Part shown: piece after piece, positions 22,566-32,925 of the stretch
Layout of the letters: the number at the start of each line of letters is the position of its first letter
Numbering within the stretch: position 1 is the first letter of the stretch
Notes under the pieces: model-generated
Told to the model about the DNA's origin: nothing
The model's database searches: none
What the model saw: the letters and a program-made list of their open reading frames with translations, nothing else
Made by a program: the position numbers and the translations under genes
Assembly (NCBI RefSeq): GCF_019703515.2
Contig: NC_059388.1
Location: 3,519,479-3,583,478, forward strand
Direction: 5' to 3'
DNA from: Myxocyprinus asiaticus
Taxonomy: Eukaryota; Chordata; Actinopteri; Cypriniformes; Catostomidae
Length of the DNA: 64,000 nucleotides

Positions 22566-22583
22566 ATGTTAATATGAGTGGAT

Positions 22584-24261
22584 TATCTCCACGTGGAATG
22601 TGAATGGGTTGGGGCACCCCATAAAAAGAAGGAAGGTTATTTCTTTTCTTAAATGTAAGAAATATGATATTGTGTTTTTCAAGAAATGCATCTTTCCCTG
22701 CAGGAAGCTGAAAATTTTGGGAAGATATGGGGTGGACATGTTTTCTTTAGTGCTGGCTCAAGTAAGAGCAAGGGAGTCATTACACTGATAAGTAAACATC
22801 TACAATTCAAATGTCTCAAACAGATTAATGATAAATTAGGAAGAGTCATTATTGTTTTAGCAGAAAGTCAGGGGCAAAGGTTGATTCTGGCTAATATTTA
22901 CACACCCAACGCTGATGATCAGGGTTTTTTATAGATCTTGAAGGGATGTTGCAAGCTGCTGGTACCTCTCATGATATAATATTGGGAGGAGACTTTAATC
23001 TATTGATGGACTCAGTCCTTGATCATAGTGAAGCAAAAGTGTGTAAGCCCCCTAGAGCAATATTGACATTTCACAGAATGTGTAAAAATCTTGGTCTTAC
23101 AGATATTTGGAGACTTTTGAATCCATCTGGTAGGGACTATAATTTTTTTTCATCAGTCCATAAGATTTATTTTAGAATAGATTTATATATATATATATAT
23201 ATTATTATATTATAATATATATATGTCCCTCATTTCATCTGTTGTGGATTGCTCAATTGGAAACATCTTAGTCTCAGATCATGCCCTGGTGAGTTTAGAG
23301 GTGTTGCCATATGCAGAGAAAAAGAAATCATATAGTTGGCACTTTAATATATCCCTTTTGCAAAATCCTGAATTCCAACAAATGTTAAAGGCTGAAATCA
23401 ATGTTTATATGGAGACCAACTGGTCCTCAGTATCCTCTTTGGGCGTGGCTTGGGAGGCACTTAAGGTGGTTATTAGGGGCCAGATCATACAGTATGCTTC
23501 ATTCATCAAAAAATCCAAAGCACGAGAACTCGTGGAGTTAGAAGGGAATATTAAAAATGCTGATGCAGAGCTGAAGCGCCAAATGTCATCTGATGGCCTC
23601 AGAGAATTGACCCGATTGAAATAATATACTTTTTTGTTGTAGAAGGTGGAGTTTTGGCTCTTCAGGGCAAGACAGTCATACTGTGTGTCGGGGGATAAAG
23701 CAGAGAAGCTTTTGGCTAGATATATAAAACAGAGAGAGTCTTTTTCTACAATTCCCACAGTGAAAACTGCTAGAGGTGAAATATTTATCTCGGTCATCGA
23801 TATAATGATGCTTAATCTTATAAAAATGTCTTCATCTACTGATGAAGATATTAGAAACTTTGTGGAACCATTAGATCTCCCTAAACTGACAACTGAGCAA
23901 AAAAATTCTCTTGATTCTGAGATAAACTTAGAGGAGCTTGATGAGGTAATTAAGGCCTTACCTGCAGGCAAGGCTCTGGGGCCAGATGGCTTTTGTTAGA
24001 AGTTTATATGGAATCATTAAAGAATGGAAAGCTTCCGGCAACCATGGCATAAGCCCGGATCAGTCTGATTCTTAAAAAGGACAAAGATCCAAGTGAGTGT
24101 AAGAGTTACCTTCCAATTTCCCTGATTCATCTAGATGTTAAAATTTTGTCAAAAGTTTTTGCTAAAATAAGTAAAGTTATGACATCTCTTATGCATTTAG
24201 ATCAGGTGGGGTTTATTCGGGGTCATAACTCTTCTGATAACATTAGGCGTTTCATCAACAT
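22584..24261 (+). pseudogene. L1-type endonuclease and RT, 5' part
   Basis: The first frame reads STWNVNGLGHPIKRRK, the N-terminal endonuclease block (WNVNG). After a frameshift the protein continues QEAENFGKIWGGHVFFS, LANIYTPN and ILGGDFNLLMD (the GDFN catalytic block, about 22985), then ILVSDHALVSLE (SDH, about 23275). The RT begins with LEELDEVIKALPAGKALGPDGF at about 23930, followed by scattered frames for LILKKDKDPSECKSY and DQVGFIRGH. A (TA)n tract at 23186-23224 has expanded inside the endonuclease coding part, and several stops interrupt the rest. Confidence 0.85.
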
Positions 24262-25978
24262 CAAAATCAAATCAAATCAAATCACTTTTATTGTCACACA
24301 GCCATATACACAAGTGCAATGGTGTGTGAAATTCTTGGGTGCAGTTCCGATCAACATAGCAGTCGTGACAGTGATGAGACATATACCAATTTACAATAAC
24401 ATCAAATTAACACAACACAATTTAAAGTCAATATACACATAAATACACACAACAATATACAAATAATAACATACACTGTACAGTATACAATACACACAAT
24501 ATAGATACACATTATTCAATAAAAATAAAAAATAAAAAAGTATGTATAGTAGTATATATAGAATGTACAGTAGGTTGTATTGTACTGTATTGACATTCAG
24601 GCTGTCAGTTGATAGTAAGTTGTTAAGAAAGAATATAATATAGTAATAATATAATTTATGACAGTCCGGTGTGAGATATAAGAGTAAGAGTAATAAAGTG
24701 CAGTGCTGATGTATTTTGATCGTGGGAGATCAAGAGTTCAAAAGTCTGATTGCTTGGGGGAAGAAGCTATCATGGAGTCGGCTGGTACGGGTCCTGATGC
24801 TGCGATACCTCCTGCCTGATGGTAGCAGTGAGAACAGCCCATGGCTCGGGTGGCTGGAGTCTCTGATGATCCTCCGAGCTTTTTTCACACACCGCCTTGT
24901 ATATATTTCCTGGAGGGAAGGAAGCTCACCTCCAATGATGTGTCTGGCAGTTCGCACCACCCTTTGCAGTGCTTTGTGGTTGTGGGCTGTGCTATTGCCA
25001 TACCAGGCAGAGATGCAGCCAGTCAGGATGCTCTCCACAGTGCAGGTGTAGAACCGTGTGGGGATGTGGCGGTTCATTCCAAACTTCCTCAGCCATCTCA
25101 GGAAGAAGAGGTGCTGATGAGCCTTCTTCACAACGACTTCAGTGTGGATGGACCATGTGAGTTCCTCAGTGATGTGGACACCCAGGAACTTGAAGCTGCT
25201 GACTCTCTCCACTGGTGCTCCATTGATGGTGATGGGACTGTGTTCTCTGTCTTTTCTTCTGAAGTCCACCACAAGCTCCTTTGTCTTACTGATGTTGAGG
25301 GAGAGGTTGTGCTCCTGGCACCAGTGTGTCAGAGTGTGCACCTCCTCTCTGTAGGCTGTTTCATCATTGTCAGTGATCAGACCTACCACCGTCATGTCAT
25401 CAGCAAACTTAATGATGGCATTGGAGCTATGTGTTGCCACACAGTCATGTGTGTACAAGGAATACAAGAGTGGGCTGAGAACACAGCCCTGTGGGGCTCC
25501 AGTGTTGAGGGTCAGTGATGAGGAGATGTTGCTGCCTATTCTAATCACCTGGTGTCTGCTTGACAGGAAGTCCAGGATCCAGCTGCACAGCGAGCTGTTT
25601 AAGCCCAGAACCCGGAGTTTCTCATCTAGCTTGGAGGGCACTATGGTGTTGAATGCTGAGCTGTAGCCTACAAACAGCATTCTCACATAAGTGTTCTTTT
25701 TTTCCAGGTGGGAGAGAGCAGTGTGTATTGTTGATGCAAATGGCATCATCAGTGGAGCGGTTGTTGCAGTAAGCAAACTGCAGTGGGTCAAGAGAGAGAG
25801 GCAGCACAGAGCAGATGTAATCTCTGATTAGTCTCTCAAAGCATTTGCTGATGATGGGGGTCAGAGCAACAGGATGCCAGTCATTTAAGCAAGTTATTTT
25901 TGATTGCTTTGGAACAGGCACAATGGTGGATGTTTTAAAGCATGTGGGGACTACAGACAAAGAAAGGGCGGTACAAAC
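24262..25978 (-). mobile_element. LINE family A, copy A2, 5' truncated
   Basis: Minus-strand family A LINE with the (GATTT)n tail at 24262 and its 5' truncation at 25978, inside the RT just upstream of [18 protein letters not shown]. It interrupts the L1-type element. The main frame (24730-25791) keeps [12 protein letters not shown] (again Gly for the motif A Asp, shared with A1), [20 protein letters not shown] and the C-terminal region up to QAIRLLNS. One frameshift near 25740 separates it from the upstream piece. The shared Asp-to-Gly change suggests A1 and A2 come from the same sub-lineage. Confidence 0.9.
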
Positions 25979-26723
25979 AAATGAATTAATTTCAGATTAT
26001 TTTACTCTGGATATGGGCACCCGGCAGGGTTGCCCTCTTTCCACATTATTGTTCTGTCTTGCCCTGGAACCATTAAAAGCCACGATAAGAAAGGAGGATG
26101 ATTTTCCAGGGGTGATGGCGGGAGGTGTGGTGCATAAGTTTTTGCTTTACGCAGATTATATTTTGTTATTCATCTCCAACCCCACTAGATCTATGCCTTG
26201 CCTCCACAGGATTATTAATTCCTTCTCTAAATTCTCAGGATAGAGAGTCAGCTGATCTAAATCCAAAGCTTTGGCTCTTACAGCATACTGCCCAGTAACA
26301 GATTTTCAACCGGGCACCTTCCAGTGGCCCAAACAGGGCATTAATAATTTGGGCATTTTTTCCCCAGCAAATTTGTGTGATTTAGTTAGTTAATTTTGAC
26401 CCTTTAATAAAAAGGTTTTCGAGTGATGTGAGTAGGTGGGCTTCATTACATTGATCTATGATCGGGAAGGTTAATGTTATTAAAATTAATTGTATTCCAA
26501 AATTCAACTACCTGCTACAGTCTGTCCCTGTAGATATTCCCCTTTCTTATTTCAAGCAATTTGCTAGCATAGCGAAGACCTTTATTTGGAGTGGTAAACA
26601 TCCCAGATTGCATTTCAACAAATTACATAGGCCGACTGACAAAGGTGGGCTAGGCCTAACCAAGATTTTGTTTTATTATTATGCATTCGGTCCCAGACAT
26701 TTGGCTCATTGGTTGCTTCCACC

Positions 26724-26727
<4 letters not shown>
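25979..26727 (+). pseudogene. L1-type RT, 3' part
   Basis: It resumes in the RT fingers/palm with [19 protein letters not shown], then GCPLSTLLFCLALEPL (motif B region). The catalytic box reads LLYADYILLF, with Tyr in place of the second Asp of YADD, so it is inactive. Degraded frames then give SKSKALAL and VNVIKINCIPKFNYLLQSVP, and finally FIWSGKHPRLHFNKLHRP, typical of the L1 C-terminal region. Confidence 0.85.
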
Positions 26728-26755
<28 letters not shown>

Positions 26756-26758
<3 letters not shown>

Positions 26759-28229
26759 TTATTGCATAAATTTTGTCTTAATGAATCCATATTATTTGTA
26801 ATTTTGTTGCAGCTGTTCATTGTCTTATGTTTGCTTGGATCAATGTTTAACGTTGCACTGTAGTTTCCAGAAGTAACCCCAATTATTTTTGTTCATTGCT
26901 CTGTAATGTGTAAAAATGACAATGAGCCTGACTTTGTTCACCTATAGAAGTCTTTAATGAAAGCAGCTGGCAGTGACCGTGGTGGTTTACTGTTTACTGC
27001 GATAAGGTTGGCTTACCAATTAAAATATCAGTTCAGTCAAGACAAGTTCCTTTCAAGACAAGTCAGTCCACTCTGCTGCCAGTTTGGGAATGCTCCCGGG
27101 CAGTTATTTTCCATGGATACAAGCGGCATAAAAGAACAGCTCCTATTTACTTGAATGGTGAAAGATGGAAATCTCCAAAATGTTTGGTCAAGATTACGGT
27201 TAAAGAACATATTTCAAATCTGCAGTAAAATCTGACAATAACGGTATCATAAATTGTTCTTCTTCAGCTTCTTCACACTGATTGTAGCACATTAAGCACC
27301 TGGTTGAGCAGAATTGATAATAGTTAATGAATAAGACAGGTTTTTGTGCTGAAATACTTCACACAAAAGTGGCACAACTGCTTAGTGAATTTGCCTCAGA
27401 CATTTTTTCTTCTGAAAGATCCCACAAATCGTTCTTATACTCCAGTCATTACCTTTATACTCTCTCTCTCTGTGCTTTACCTCTTTTCTAAGATCATGTC
27501 AAAATGGTAGAATTAATCCAAACTCATTTGAAGGATACACACCACTTGTACCATTTTCTGCTTTTTTGGAAGCCTCAGTAAATATGGCCAATAGATTTGA
27601 AGTTTTCCCATTACCCTCCACTCACCTCAAATCATCACTAGGCGTATGTTGAGATGGCAAGACAGACAATCTAATAAAGCTGTGAATTCATGATGCTCCG
27701 CAAGGCTCTTGAAATATTTCTGTCATTCCCTTCCTAATTATTTTACAGGTCATGTTCCGTGGTTTATTGAGATTATTATTTCGAAACGCTTTTTTCTAAG
27801 CCTTGCAATGCTTTTGAGCAGTGCAAGAATGGGATGATATATTTCTCTGTAACAACCTGATTTAGAGCTGTCATAAAATGTATACGTTTGCCGCTGCTCA
27901 TTTGGTAACTTGTCATAAACAGCTCAACCATCATTTTGAGATATCAGGCTTTGTTAGTCTGTCATATATAGAGGGTCCGGCAATGTCACACTCTCTTCTC
28001 AAAACCACTTCACTTTACTGATATACTTTATACTGCCCTGAACAACAACAAGACTTATGAAGATGGTTTGTGTATGTGTGAGAGGCCGATTTATGATCTC
28101 TACATGAAAGCAGAGATATAAATATTTACAATGTAGTAGCCTCAAAAAGTATTTGGACACCAAACTTAAAAAAGTTTGAATAACATTGAATTAGATACAA
28201 AATATCAAAGAAAGAGTTTTGCATGAAAC
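26756..28229. other. No gene seen
   Basis: AT-rich DNA downstream of the L1-type element with no recognisable repeat ends or coding. It may be unique intergenic sequence. Confidence 0.45.
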
Positions 28230-28234
28230 GTGTG

Positions 28235-28457
28235 TGTAGCAAGTTCGGTGTTATGACGTAAGGAGGAAGCAGGAGACGGCGAGATCCAACACTAAATGTG
28301 CTTTATTGGTACAAAAAAAAAAAAAAAAACTTAAAACTGCTGCTTTTCAGCCAGACAGTGAAGCTTCGATGACACACACACTGCTCTCTACGTGCCTCCT
28401 CTTTCTCTCCTTTCACTGGCATCTGGCTTGCTCTTAAATTCATCTCCAACTCTCTGA
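28235..28457 (-). repeat. 3' LTR, truncated
   Basis: It matches 30441-30812 from TGTAGCAAGTTCGG up to CTTAAATTCATCTCCA(A/G)CTCT and then changes abruptly to integrase coding sequence. About 150 bp of the LTR's upstream part is missing. An A run at 28312-28330 has expanded relative to the other LTR. Confidence 0.9.
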
Positions 28458-28469
28458 ATTGATTTAATC

Positions 28470-29030
28470 CCTAATAATTTGTACAGTTTGCGTAGTGTAT
28501 GTGACATAAATGTTGTGCCCTGATCAGTGAGGATTTCTTTCAGAATCCCCACTCGGATTATCAGATTATTCTGAAGAGTGCCTTCGCAACACTACATGCT
28601 GAGATGTTGTGCAGAGGCACTGCTTATAGATATCGCGTTGTGTAGTCCACCAGAACCAACACAAAGCAATTCCCGTGTGCTGTCCGATCTAATTGCCCGA
28701 CGAGGTCCATGCCAATTCTTTCGAAGGGGACCTTGATCAATGGGAGGGGACACAATGGAGTTTTTGGGACATCCCTGTGAATGCCCGGCCAATAGAAATG
28801 GGCCATCAGACGGTCTAGTGTTTTTCCCTGCCCTAAGTGACCCGCCATCGGATTACAATGAGCCATCTGGAAAAAAAATTCCCAACGGCTCTTCGGTACT
28901 AACAATTGGGTTGTATCCTTTTTTGTCTCTGCGTCCTGCATCACTCGATACAACCAATTCTTAATGATTGAAAAATACAGATATGCGAGTGCTAAGGGTC
29001 TCGTCTCACATCTGCTCCAGAGGGAAATCC
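28470..29030 (-). pseudogene. Gypsy integrase N-terminal half
   Basis: On the minus strand: FFQMAHCNPMAGHLGQGKTL (the His-His half of the HHCC zinc domain), LDRLMAHFYWPGIHRDV, then PLIKVPFERIGMDLVGQLDR with the first catalytic Asp (GMDLVG), and FVLVLVDYTTRYL. After a gap in another frame come GILKEILTDQGTTFMS, the second catalytic Asp, and YKLLGIKSIQ. The Cys pair of the zinc domain is damaged: the short link PKTPLCPLP has lost sequence. The coding ends at the LTR junction, before the catalytic Glu. Confidence 0.85.
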
Positions 29031-29078
29031 CCAGCAGGGAATACTCTAAGGGCTGGGGAAGCCGAGTCTCCCTCTCCC

Positions 29079-29674
29079 TTACGTCCTCCTGATGTGGAGC
29101 TGATGTAGATGGCCCTGGCTCCGCCTCCCCAGGCAGCAAGTCACACACCAATACGCTTTGTTGCAGGATCCATCCACACAATTTCCCATTAATAAGGTAG
29201 AAAATGCCAGCCAATTAATTCCCAAGATTAGTGGATGGGTGAGGCGGGAATTAACCGCATCCTCGACACTATGTACAGGGTAATTTTGAATATCCCCGTG
29301 CACACACCTTACCTTCACCCACCGGCTTGTATCCAAAGCCTCGGATTGAACCAAGTTTTGGTGAATGGTGGTTTGATTACATCCTGAATCCACCAAGGCT
29401 TGATATGTACCCCCCTTAATATGCACAGGTATGCAGTATGTCCTAGCTCGATCGGGGCAGCCTGCGGTATGTCGGGGACCCGGGCCAATGTCCCCACCTC
29501 CATCACCGAACATTGGTCCTGGAAATGCCCGGGCTCCCCGCAGCTCCAGCAAACCAGCCCAGACTTCCCGCCGCACAGTGGCGGATTCACCAACCTGGGA
29601 GTGAGAGCGGAAAGGAGAAACCGGCAAGTTGTGCAGTTCCCGAAGCCGGGGAGCCGGTTTGGGAGGGGGAACAT
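29079..29674 (-). pseudogene. Gag zinc knuckle and aspartic protease remnant
   Basis: In one frame CWSCGEPGHFQDQC gives a perfect CX2CX4HX4C zinc knuckle (nucleic-acid binding end of Gag). In another frame YQALVDSGCNQTTIH contains the Asp-Ser-Gly active site of a retropepsin, near 29365-29410, followed by HPLILGINWL, the protease C-terminal block. A frameshift separates the two. The protease would process the Gag-Pol polyprotein in an intact relative. Confidence 0.85.
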
Positions 29675-29766
29675 CCCATTTCCAGCGAGGAGGAACAGGA
29701 TGGGTGGAAAGCAAGGGACGAGAAGGAGAGGAGACAGGAGAGAGAAAAGGATCTCGGGGCTCGCCA

Positions 29767-30408
29767 GCTCCTGAATATGCCGCCATATGGTCCTCTGCCA
29801 GCAGGATGGCCGTTTGGAGTGACACCGGGTGATGGCACTGGACCCACTCCGCCAAGCCGGGCAGTAAACTGCTCTAGTACCAGCAGATCGATCACAATCC
29901 CGACGTCACATTGCTTAGCCAGCAACCACCTCTGGCAGGCGTCCCGGAGCTGCTGTGCTTTTGCTCTGGTGTCCGGCCGACCCGTTGCAGGATGGCTTTC
30001 TTTAAGGCATACACCAGGAGGTTTTCTGCTGGTAACTGCTGCACCGCGAGTTGAGCCTCCCTGGACAACATTGGCAATCATCGGACTGCCCACTGGGTGC
30101 TCAGCCATCCGCTAGCCCCCACGTTCACTCAAAGAGCTCCAGGAAGGCCTCCGGATCGTCTTGGGGGCCCATCTTGATGAGCGGAACATGGGGCAGGGCG
30201 GTCGTGGAGTCCGGGGTCGCAGCGGCAGCCCCCTCCTGAGGCAGCAAGCACCGGAGCACTTGCCGGTCCTCTGCTTGGGTCTGGAAGAGCGTGATGAACC
30301 GCTGCTCCTGCTCTGCGCACAGCTCGAGGAGGGCCTGATGCTGTGACTGGTGGATGCTGGCGAGGGTCTTGAACACGTCCTCCAGAAGTGAGGCATCCAT
30401 GGCGGCGT
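29767..30408 (-). pseudogene. gag: Gag with SCAN-like capsid segment, frameshifted
   Basis: A likely Gag start is the ATG at about 30402 (MDASLLEDVFKTLASIHQSQ), which runs to VPLIKMGPQDDPEAFLELFE. After frame breaks come LSREAQLAVQQLPAENLLVY and KKAILQRVGRTPEQ, then QLRDACQRWLLAKQCDVGIV and DLLVLEQF. After another break comes MAEWVQCHHPVSLQTAILLA. The block LRDACQRWL...LLVLEQF...WVQCHHP has the pattern of a SCAN domain. Published work derives vertebrate SCAN domains from the capsid part of a Gmr1-like Gypsy Gag. At least three shifts make this copy non-functional. Confidence 0.8.
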
Positions 30409-30420
30409 TCTTCCTCCCTG

Positions 30421-30440
30421 ATCCTGGGTTTCGGCACCTG
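30421..30440 (-). promoter_or_regulatory. Candidate primer binding site
   Basis: Directly inside the 5' LTR the minus strand reads CAGGTGCCGAAACCCAGG. The position and the GGTGCCGAAACCC core fit a tRNA primer site. I cannot name the tRNA with confidence. Confidence 0.5.
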
Positions 30441-30588
30441 TGTAGCAAGTTCGGTGTTATGACATAAGGAGGAAGCGGGAGACGGTGAGATCCAGCACAA
30501 AAGGTACTTTATTGGTAAAACAAAAAAACTCACTTTTCAGCGGCCGACATAAAACTGCTGCTTTTCAGCCAGACAGTGAAACGTCGAT

Positions 30589-30622
<34 letters not shown>

Positions 30623-30812
30623 TCTCTACGTGCCTCCTCTCTCTCTCCCTTCACTGGCATCTGGCTCACTCTTAAATTCATCTCCAGCTCTCATTGCAAT
30701 GATAAACAGCTGTTAGAGACAATCATTGACAGGTGGTGATCCTCACCATTCTCATCTCCCGATCTCACTCTCCATTCACAAGCCAGCGCTTGACCACGCC
30801 CCCACCACCACA
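30441..30812 (-). repeat. 5' LTR
   Basis: A 372-bp complete LTR with TG/CA edges on the minus strand (TGTGGTGGTGGGGGCGTGG...CTTGCTACA). It holds a (CA)n tract at 30591-30620 that is much shorter in the other LTR. An AATAAA-type signal (plus-strand TTTATT) lies near 30509. The two LTRs differ by scattered substitutions, so the insertion is not recent. Confidence 0.9.
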
Positions 30813-30817
30813 GTGTG

Positions 30818-31529
30818 CTTGTGGAATTTTTTTTTCATTTTTTTTTTTATAAATGCCATTTGTTTTGATATTTTCTTATGTAATGCATTTTTAAGTGTTT
30901 AGCAGTTTAATTATCCAAATACTTTTTGTGGCCACAGTATATATCATGATAAAATATTTCATTTATTGGTTAGTAGCTAGAATACTGTTAATTATTTTAG
31001 TTATCGAGTTATTTTCTGAATGATCAAATATACCATATAGCACATGTCTAAACTGTATGCCAGTTAGAAATTTATTATTTGGCCTTGGCATGCAGAAACT
31101 GTGTCTTTGCATGTTCTCTTGTAAAACATTAAAATGAGGAATAATTCTAAGAACAAAGCCTATTTTTATGTTCACTGTGGATTTACCCTGGAGATCAGAA
31201 AGTACATTTTACATTAATTGTTTATTCCTCATTCTCTCTTTTTTAATTTTTTTTTTTTTTATCATGGAACCTTATGACCATATTCCAGTGGCCAATTTCA
31301 CAAAATAGTACAAACAAATATTGGGTAAAATAGTCAATTATTAATTGACAAAAAAAAAAAAAAAAAAAAATCTGTACTTTTCAGTATTAAATTAAATATT
31401 TTAAAAAATGCTACAAAAATGGTGCATTTGACATGATGTTGCATGCAAGTATCTCAAGCCCTTTTGACATTTAATCATGTGCAGGTTATGAATTATAGAT
31501 ACAGTATGTAAATTTCAGTTTTGACTAGT
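30818..31529. other. AT-rich DNA, no gene seen
   Basis: It contains T- and A-runs (for example 31245-31260 and 31351-31370) and no coding or repeat signature that I can name. Confidence 0.45.
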
Positions 31530-31559
31530 GATCTATGGATTCTATTGTAAGGAACGTGG

Positions 31560-32011
31560 AAATAGAGACTCTAGCCACCATTGTAAAATGCTTGTCAGGA
31601 ACCAGACTGTCTGGCATCAGATCAAATTTAAAAGTGCTGGCTAATGCTAAACATAGATTTTCTTAGATTGTTATTCATGTGGACACTAACGATGTCCTGC
31701 TTCACCAGTCGGAGATCACTAAAGATAAAATTAAAAAGGTGTGTGAATTTACAAAAATGATGTCAGACACTGTAATATGCTCTGGCCCCCTCCCTGCTTG
31801 TTGTATTGATGAGGTTGATGGTAGATTTGTATTTCTGAATGACTGGATGTCTGAGTGGTGTCCAGAGAATAACATAGGATTTATAGACAATTGGACAAGT
31901 TTTTGGGGTAGACCTGACCTACTAAAGAGAGACGGACTCCATCCCTCCAGGGAAGGTGCCTCTTTCCTCTCCAGTAATTTGACCCATAGTCTTAATAGTT
32001 TTAGTATTTGA
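31560..32011 (+). pseudogene. LINE ORF1 esterase-like domain (SGNH type)
   Basis: In frame: RNVEIETLATIVKCLSGTRL, a stop, then VIHVDTNDVLLHQSEITK, KVCEFTKMMSDTVICSGPLP, RFVFLNDWMSEWCPENNIGF and LLKRDGLHPSREGASFLSSN. The xHVGTNDxR block (here HVDTNDV) and the terminal DGLHPS, carrying the Asp-x-x-His pair, are hallmarks of the SGNH/GDSL hydrolase fold found in ORF1 of some CR1/L2-type LINEs. The block with the catalytic Ser lies upstream of the surviving sequence. The 110-codon frame 31679-32011 starts inside the domain. Role in the element: ORF1 esterase, thought to act on membranes or RNP; not proven. Confidence 0.75.
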
Positions 32012-32280
32012 CTAACTGGGGACCAGGTTAGGAAGCAGAGAGACTGATTTAACCATCTGTCTGCTAGCTGCCTTGAGACATCACACAGGTCACAGAAACT
32101 ACAACACATAGAGACAATATCACCTAGATTTCATATAGAGGGAGTGTCTGTTCACCAAACTACCAAAAACAAAACTCTCATTAAGTCATTTAGAAAAATA
32201 AAATAAAATAATTGATGTCAAACTTGAAAATAAAAATAAAAAAACCCCAATGAAGATAAACATCATATAAAGGTAGGGCT

Positions 32281-32925
32281 ACTAAAGAGATTAGATCTCT
32301 TTCTACCAAAGCAATAATTGTAAATGAAATTATTACAGATCATAGTTTGGATGTGCTCTGCTTGACTGAAACCTGGCTTAAACCAGATGAATATATTAGT
32401 TTAAACGAATCTACTCCCCCAGGTTATTGTTATAAACATGAGCCTCACCTGAATGGTCGAGGACGAGGTGTTGCTACAATTTACAGTAATGTTTTTGGTT
32501 TTACTCAGAGGTCAGGATATAAGTTTATTTTTTTAAAGTGTTAATGCTTAATGTGAGCTCATCAGATATGAATTAAAAAATCTGTCGTCTTTAGCTCTTG
32601 GTTCAGTATATAGACTACCCAGGCCATATTCTGATTTCCTTAGAGAATTTCATGATTTTCTATCAGATCTAGTATTTACTGTGGATAGAGTTTAAACTGT
32701 TGGTGAGTTCAACATTCACATAGATAAAAAAAAAATGATACCCTGGGATTAGCATTTATAGATATTCTCAACTCTGTTGGGGTCAGACAAAATGTGACAG
32801 GGCCAACTCATCATACTCTAGATTTAATTCTATGTTGATATTGATAATATAGCAATTCTGCCACAGAGTGATGACATCTCAGATCATTACCTCGTCTCTT
32901 GTACGCTGCACTTAGCTAAGGTCAA
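32281..32925 (+). pseudogene. LINE C3 endonuclease remnant
   Basis: LDVLCLTETWLKPDEYISLN holds the catalytic Glu (LTETW). The next block reads VGEFNIHID where GDFN is expected, an Asp-to-Glu change. DDISDHYLVSCTLHLAK keeps the SDH histidine. Stops and a shift separate the blocks. Apurinic-type endonucleases nick target DNA for target-primed reverse transcription. Confidence 0.8.

Larger units (their letters stand above)
19148..22566 (-). mobile_element. LINE family C, copy C1 (L2-type), 5' truncated
   Basis: Minus-strand LINE. Its 3' end at 19148 has the common fish tail: on the minus strand GCTGCTTTGAAATGATGTG, then AAAAGTGCTATATTAATAAA and TTACTTGAC. A long 3' UTR (19240-20390) follows, and then RT remnants. 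It is truncated or interrupted at 22566, where an unrelated plus-strand L1-type element begins. A solo LTR (21583-22018) is inserted in the RT region. Copies C2 (42921-45118) and C3 (31530-33960) belong to the same family. Confidence 0.85.
22567..26755 (+). mobile_element. L1/Tx1-type LINE split by LINE A2
   Basis: Plus-strand non-LTR element with endonuclease and RT of the vertebrate L1/Tx1 kind. It is interrupted at 24262-25978 by a minus-strand family A LINE. ORF1 is absent, so it is 5' truncated. It ends near 26728-26755 in a (TA)n tract without a recognisable poly-A tail. The part of the RT holding motif A is missing on both sides of the insertion. Confidence 0.8.
28235..30812 (-). mobile_element. 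Internally deleted Gmr1-type Gypsy element with LTRs and TSD
   Basis: Minus-strand LTR retrotransposon. The 5-bp direct repeats GTGTG at 28230-28234 and 30813-30817 are a target duplication. LTR termini are TGTGGTGG... and ...CTTGCTACA on the minus strand. The internal region codes, in order, for Gag with a SCAN-like capsid part, a zinc knuckle, an aspartic protease and the integrase N-terminal half. There it jumps straight into the 3' LTR at about 28457, so the integrase end, RT and RNase H are deleted. The integrase stretch matches the start of the pol frame at 6917, so the two are the same or sister families, and together they show Gag-PR-INT-RT-RH order. Confidence 0.9.

Noticed and set aside
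29400..30346. Plus-strand open frames up to 200 codons
   Set aside because: They are antisense to the Gypsy gag and protease remnants, which carry recognisable motifs on the minus strand.
31679..32011. Possible host esterase gene
   Set aside because: The frame is followed by LINE endonuclease and RT blocks and a LINE 3' UTR, so it is the element's ORF1.
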